From positions 496,001 to 560,000 of the forward strand of contig NZ_JAKQZC010000003.1 of NCBI RefSeq assembly GCF_023736115.1: a stretch of 64,000 bases of DNA, written 5' to 3'. Each line of letters starts with the position of its first letter. Within the stretch, counting starts at the first letter, position 1. The notes under the pieces were generated by a model that saw only the letters and a list, made by a program, of their open reading frames with translations, had not been told where the DNA came from and searched no databases. Of the stretch, positions 61,999-64,000 are shown piece after piece. The translations under genes were made by a program, and so were the position numbers. Origin of the DNA: Salinicola avicenniae (GTDB taxonomy: Bacteria > Pseudomonadota > Gammaproteobacteria > Pseudomonadales > Halomonadaceae).

Positions 61999-64000
61999 TT
62001 GAGTAGCGAAATCATCAAAGTTCCCGACATCGGTGGCAGCACCGATGTCGAAATCATCGAGATTCCGGTGAGCGTCGGTGATGTTATCGCCGCCGAAGAC
62101 ACCATTATCACGCTGGAATCCGACAAGGCCAGCATGGACGTACCGGCGCCTAAGGGCGGCAAGGTCGTCAAGATCCTGGTCAAGGAAGGCGATACCGTCT
62201 CCGAAGGCGACGATATTCTCGAGCTGGAAGCGGAAGGCGGCGGCGAAGATGACGCCGAGGCGTCTACCGAAGGCGACGAATCCGCCGCCCAGGATGACGC
62301 CGAGTCGGAAAAGAACGACGACGCATCCGGAAAGGCCGAGTCCAAGCCGGCTGCCAAGAAGTCCAGCGGCGGCGGTAAGCGCACCGTCGAGGTGAAGGTG
62401 CCGGATATCGGCGGCAGCGAAGGCGTCGAGATCATCGAAGTCCCGGTCAGCGAAGGCGACGAGATCAGCGAGGAAGACACGCTGATCACGCTGGAGTCCG
62501 ACAAGGCGTCGATGGACGTGCCGAGCCCCTACAGCGGCAAGATCGTCTCGCTCTCTATCAAGGAGGGCGATAGCGTCTCCGAAGGCGACGTCATCGGTAC
62601 CATGGAGATCGCTGGTGAAGGCGATGACGAGGCCGAAGAAGACGCGCCGGCCGAAGACGCCGCCAGCGACAGCGCTGAGTCCGACACGGCCGAAGACGCG
62701 GATGACGCCGAGGCAGAAGAGGCCGAAACCGGTGGTCGCCAGGAGATCCGTGTTCCCGATATCGGCGGCAGCGATGGCGTCGAGATCATCGAAGTCGCGA
62801 TCAGCGAAGGCGACGAGATCAACGAGGAAGACACGTTGATCACGCTGGAGTCCGATAAGGCATCGATGGACGTGCCGAGTCCGTTCAAGGGCAAGGTCGT
62901 CGAGGTGTCGGTCAAAGAAGGTGACAGCGTCTCCGAAGGCGATCTGATCGGTTATGTCGAAGTGGCTGGTGCCAAGAAGGCGGCGAAGAAGCCGGCTTCC
63001 GGCGGCAAGTCTGCCGATGCCGGTGCCAAGAAAGGCGGCGACGCCAAGCCGAGCGCGGACAAGGCCGATAGCGGTCAATCGCCGAAGCGTGCGGAGTACA
63101 CCGGCGAGCCGAGCCCGGAAGCGCGCGAGAAGCACGGCGACGACAAGGGCGCCGGTGCCGGCGTGCATGCTGGCCCGGCGGTGCGCAAGCTGGCACGCGA
63201 GCTGGGCGTCGATCTGGGCGAGGTCAAGGGTTCCGGACCCAAGGGCCGAATCCTCAAGGACGACGTCGACGGCTTCGTCAAGCAAGTGATGAAAGCCCGT
63301 AAGAGCGGCGGTGGCGCGGCGGCAGCGCCGGCAGCTAGCGGCGGCGCAGGCATTCCGCCGGTACCGGCGGTCGATTTCAGCCAGTTTGGCGAAATCGAAG
63401 AGAAGTCGATGGGCCGTCTCATGAAGGCCGGGGCGACCAATCTGCATCGCAGCTGGCTCAACGTGCCGCACGTCACCCAGTTCGACGAGGCGGACATCAG
63501 CGAGCTGGAAGCCTTCCGCAAGGCGATGAAGGACGAGGCGCAGCAGCAGGGCGCCAAGCTCACGCCGTTGCCGTTCATGATCAAGGCTGCTGCCAAGGCA
63601 CTCGAGAAGTTTCCGCAGTTCAACGTCTCGCTGCACCCGGACGGCGACAAGATCATCCAGAAGAAGTACTTCCATATCGGCGTCGCGGTCGATACGCCGA
63701 ACGGCCTGATGGTACCGGTAATCCGTAACGTGGATCAGAAGGGCATCATCGAGCTGGCGAAAGAGGTGATCGATCTCGCCGGGCGCGCCCAGCAGGGCAA
63801 GCTCAAGCGCGACGAGATGCAGGGTGGCTGCTTTACCATCTCGAGTCTTGGCTCGATCGGTGGTACGGCGTTCACGCCGATCGTCAACACGCCGGAAGTG
63901 GCGATCCTCGGGGTCTCCAAGTCGCAGATGAAACCGGTCTGGAACGGCTCGGAGTTCAAGCCGCGGCTGATGTGCCCGCTGTCGCTTTCCTACGACCACC
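61999..64000 (+). CDS. aceF: Pyruvate dehydrogenase E2 component (dihydrolipoyl acetyltransferase), truncated by window end
   Basis: The first 667 residues of the core acetyltransferase. Three lipoyl domains are present, each with DKAS around the lipoylated Lys (about 43, 167 and 287). They are joined by very acidic Ala/Glu/Asp linkers. The peripheral subunit-binding domain (about 392-430) is AGPAVRKLARELGVDLGEVK followed by GSGPKGRILKDDVDGFVK. The catalytic domain starts at about 455 with FGEIEEKSMGRLMKAGATNL. The window ends in SLSYDH, just at the catalytic His motif. The start is a TTG at 61999 with AGAGGAG upstream; an in-frame ATG at 61981 overlaps that site and is less likely. Confidence 0.95.
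   Translation, partial: MSSEIIKVPDIGGSTDVEIIEIPVSVGDVIAAEDTIITLESDKASMDVPAPKGGKVVKILVKEGDTVSEGDDILELEAEGGGEDDAEASTEGDESAAQDDAESEKNDDASGKAESKPAAKKSSGGGKRTVEVKVPDIGGSEGVEIIEVPVSEGDEISEEDTLITLESDKASMDVPSPYSGKIVSLSIKEGDSVSEGDVIGTMEIAGEGDDEAEEDAPAEDAASDSAESDTAEDADDAEAEEAETGGRQEIRVPDIGGSDGVEIIEVAISEGDEINEEDTLITLESDKASMDVPSPFKGKVVEVSVKEGDSVSEGDLIGYVEVAGAKKAAKKPASGGKSADAGAKKGGDAKPSADKADSGQSPKRAEYTGEPSPEAREKHGDDKGAGAGVHAGPAVRKLARELGVDLGEVKGSGPKGRILKDDVDGFVKQVMKARKSGGGAAAAPAASGGAGIPPVPAVDFSQFGEIEEKSMGRLMKAGATNLHRSWLNVPHVTQFDEADISELEAFRKAMKDEAQQQGAKLTPLPFMIKAAAKALEKFPQFNVSLHPDGDKIIQKKYFHIGVAVDTPNGLMVPVIRNVDQKGIIELAKEVIDLAGRAQQGKLKRDEMQGGCFTISSLGSIGGTAFTPIVNTPEVAILGVSKSQMKPVWNGSEFKPRLMCPLSLSYDH

Noticed and set aside
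61906-63999. A 697-codon open frame on the minus strand opposite aceF
   Set aside because: It is fully antisense to aceF, whose lipoyl and catalytic motifs are unmistakable. Long antisense frames are expected in GC-rich genes with strong codon bias.

Overview
The window is a GC-rich, densely packed gammaproteobacterial chromosome segment. The gene order der-bamB-yfgM-hisS-ispG-rodZ-pilW-rlmN-ndk, the secF-secD-yajC-tgt-queA block, FabV as enoyl reductase and an LplT/Aas-type fusion point to a halophilic Halomonadaceae-type bacterium. The genus is an inference; no rRNA is present.

Layout. 1-5.1 kb: LysM protein end, dprA, an e(P4)-type lipoprotein phosphatase on the other strand, then tsaC-hemF-aroE. 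5.3-7.9 kb: an M48 lipoprotein protease, an orphan lipoprotein and a short-chain dehydrogenase, all minus strand. 8.2-14.7 kb: a DUF815 ATPase and a three-gene signalling cluster (CHASE/GAF/PAS hybrid histidine kinase, lone receiver, Hpt-receiver-GGDEF diguanylate cyclase). 14.7-27.8 kb: a long minus-strand housekeeping run from trmJ and iscR down to der. The isc segment keeps only iscR-iscS-iscA. suhB (plus) closes this part.

28.8-36.1 kb holds the most distinctive system: five minus-strand genes (TIM-barrel isomerase-like protein, 2-oxoglutarate/Fe(II) oxygenase, amino-acid binding protein, fused permease-ATPase, agmatinase/guanidinobutyrase-type ureohydrolase). They lie behind a well-formed sigma-54 promoter and are divergent from a PAS-AAA+-HTH sigma-54 activator. 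I read this as a regulated uptake and catabolic unit for a guanidino or related amino compound; the substrate is inferred. 36.2-41.8 kb is secF-secD-yajC-tgt-queA.

A tRNA-Leu(CAA) gene at 42.0 kb is followed by about 2.9 kb of decayed, gene-poor DNA: a tyrosine-recombinase remnant, two related terminator-like repeats, small orphan genes, a highly structured possible RNA and an interrupted HTH ORF. This looks like the scar of an integrated element. 45-58.8 kb is a mixed region: Crp/Fnr regulator, trifunctional lysophospholipid transporter/acyltransferase/acyl-ACP synthetase with a divergent XRE regulator, AhpD-like protein, DUF883 protein, LysE exporter, AidB-like dehydrogenase, Nudix hydrolase, glutathione peroxidase, fabV, a GlxA-type regulator and ampD. 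The window ends in aceE and a truncated aceF carrying three lipoyl domains.
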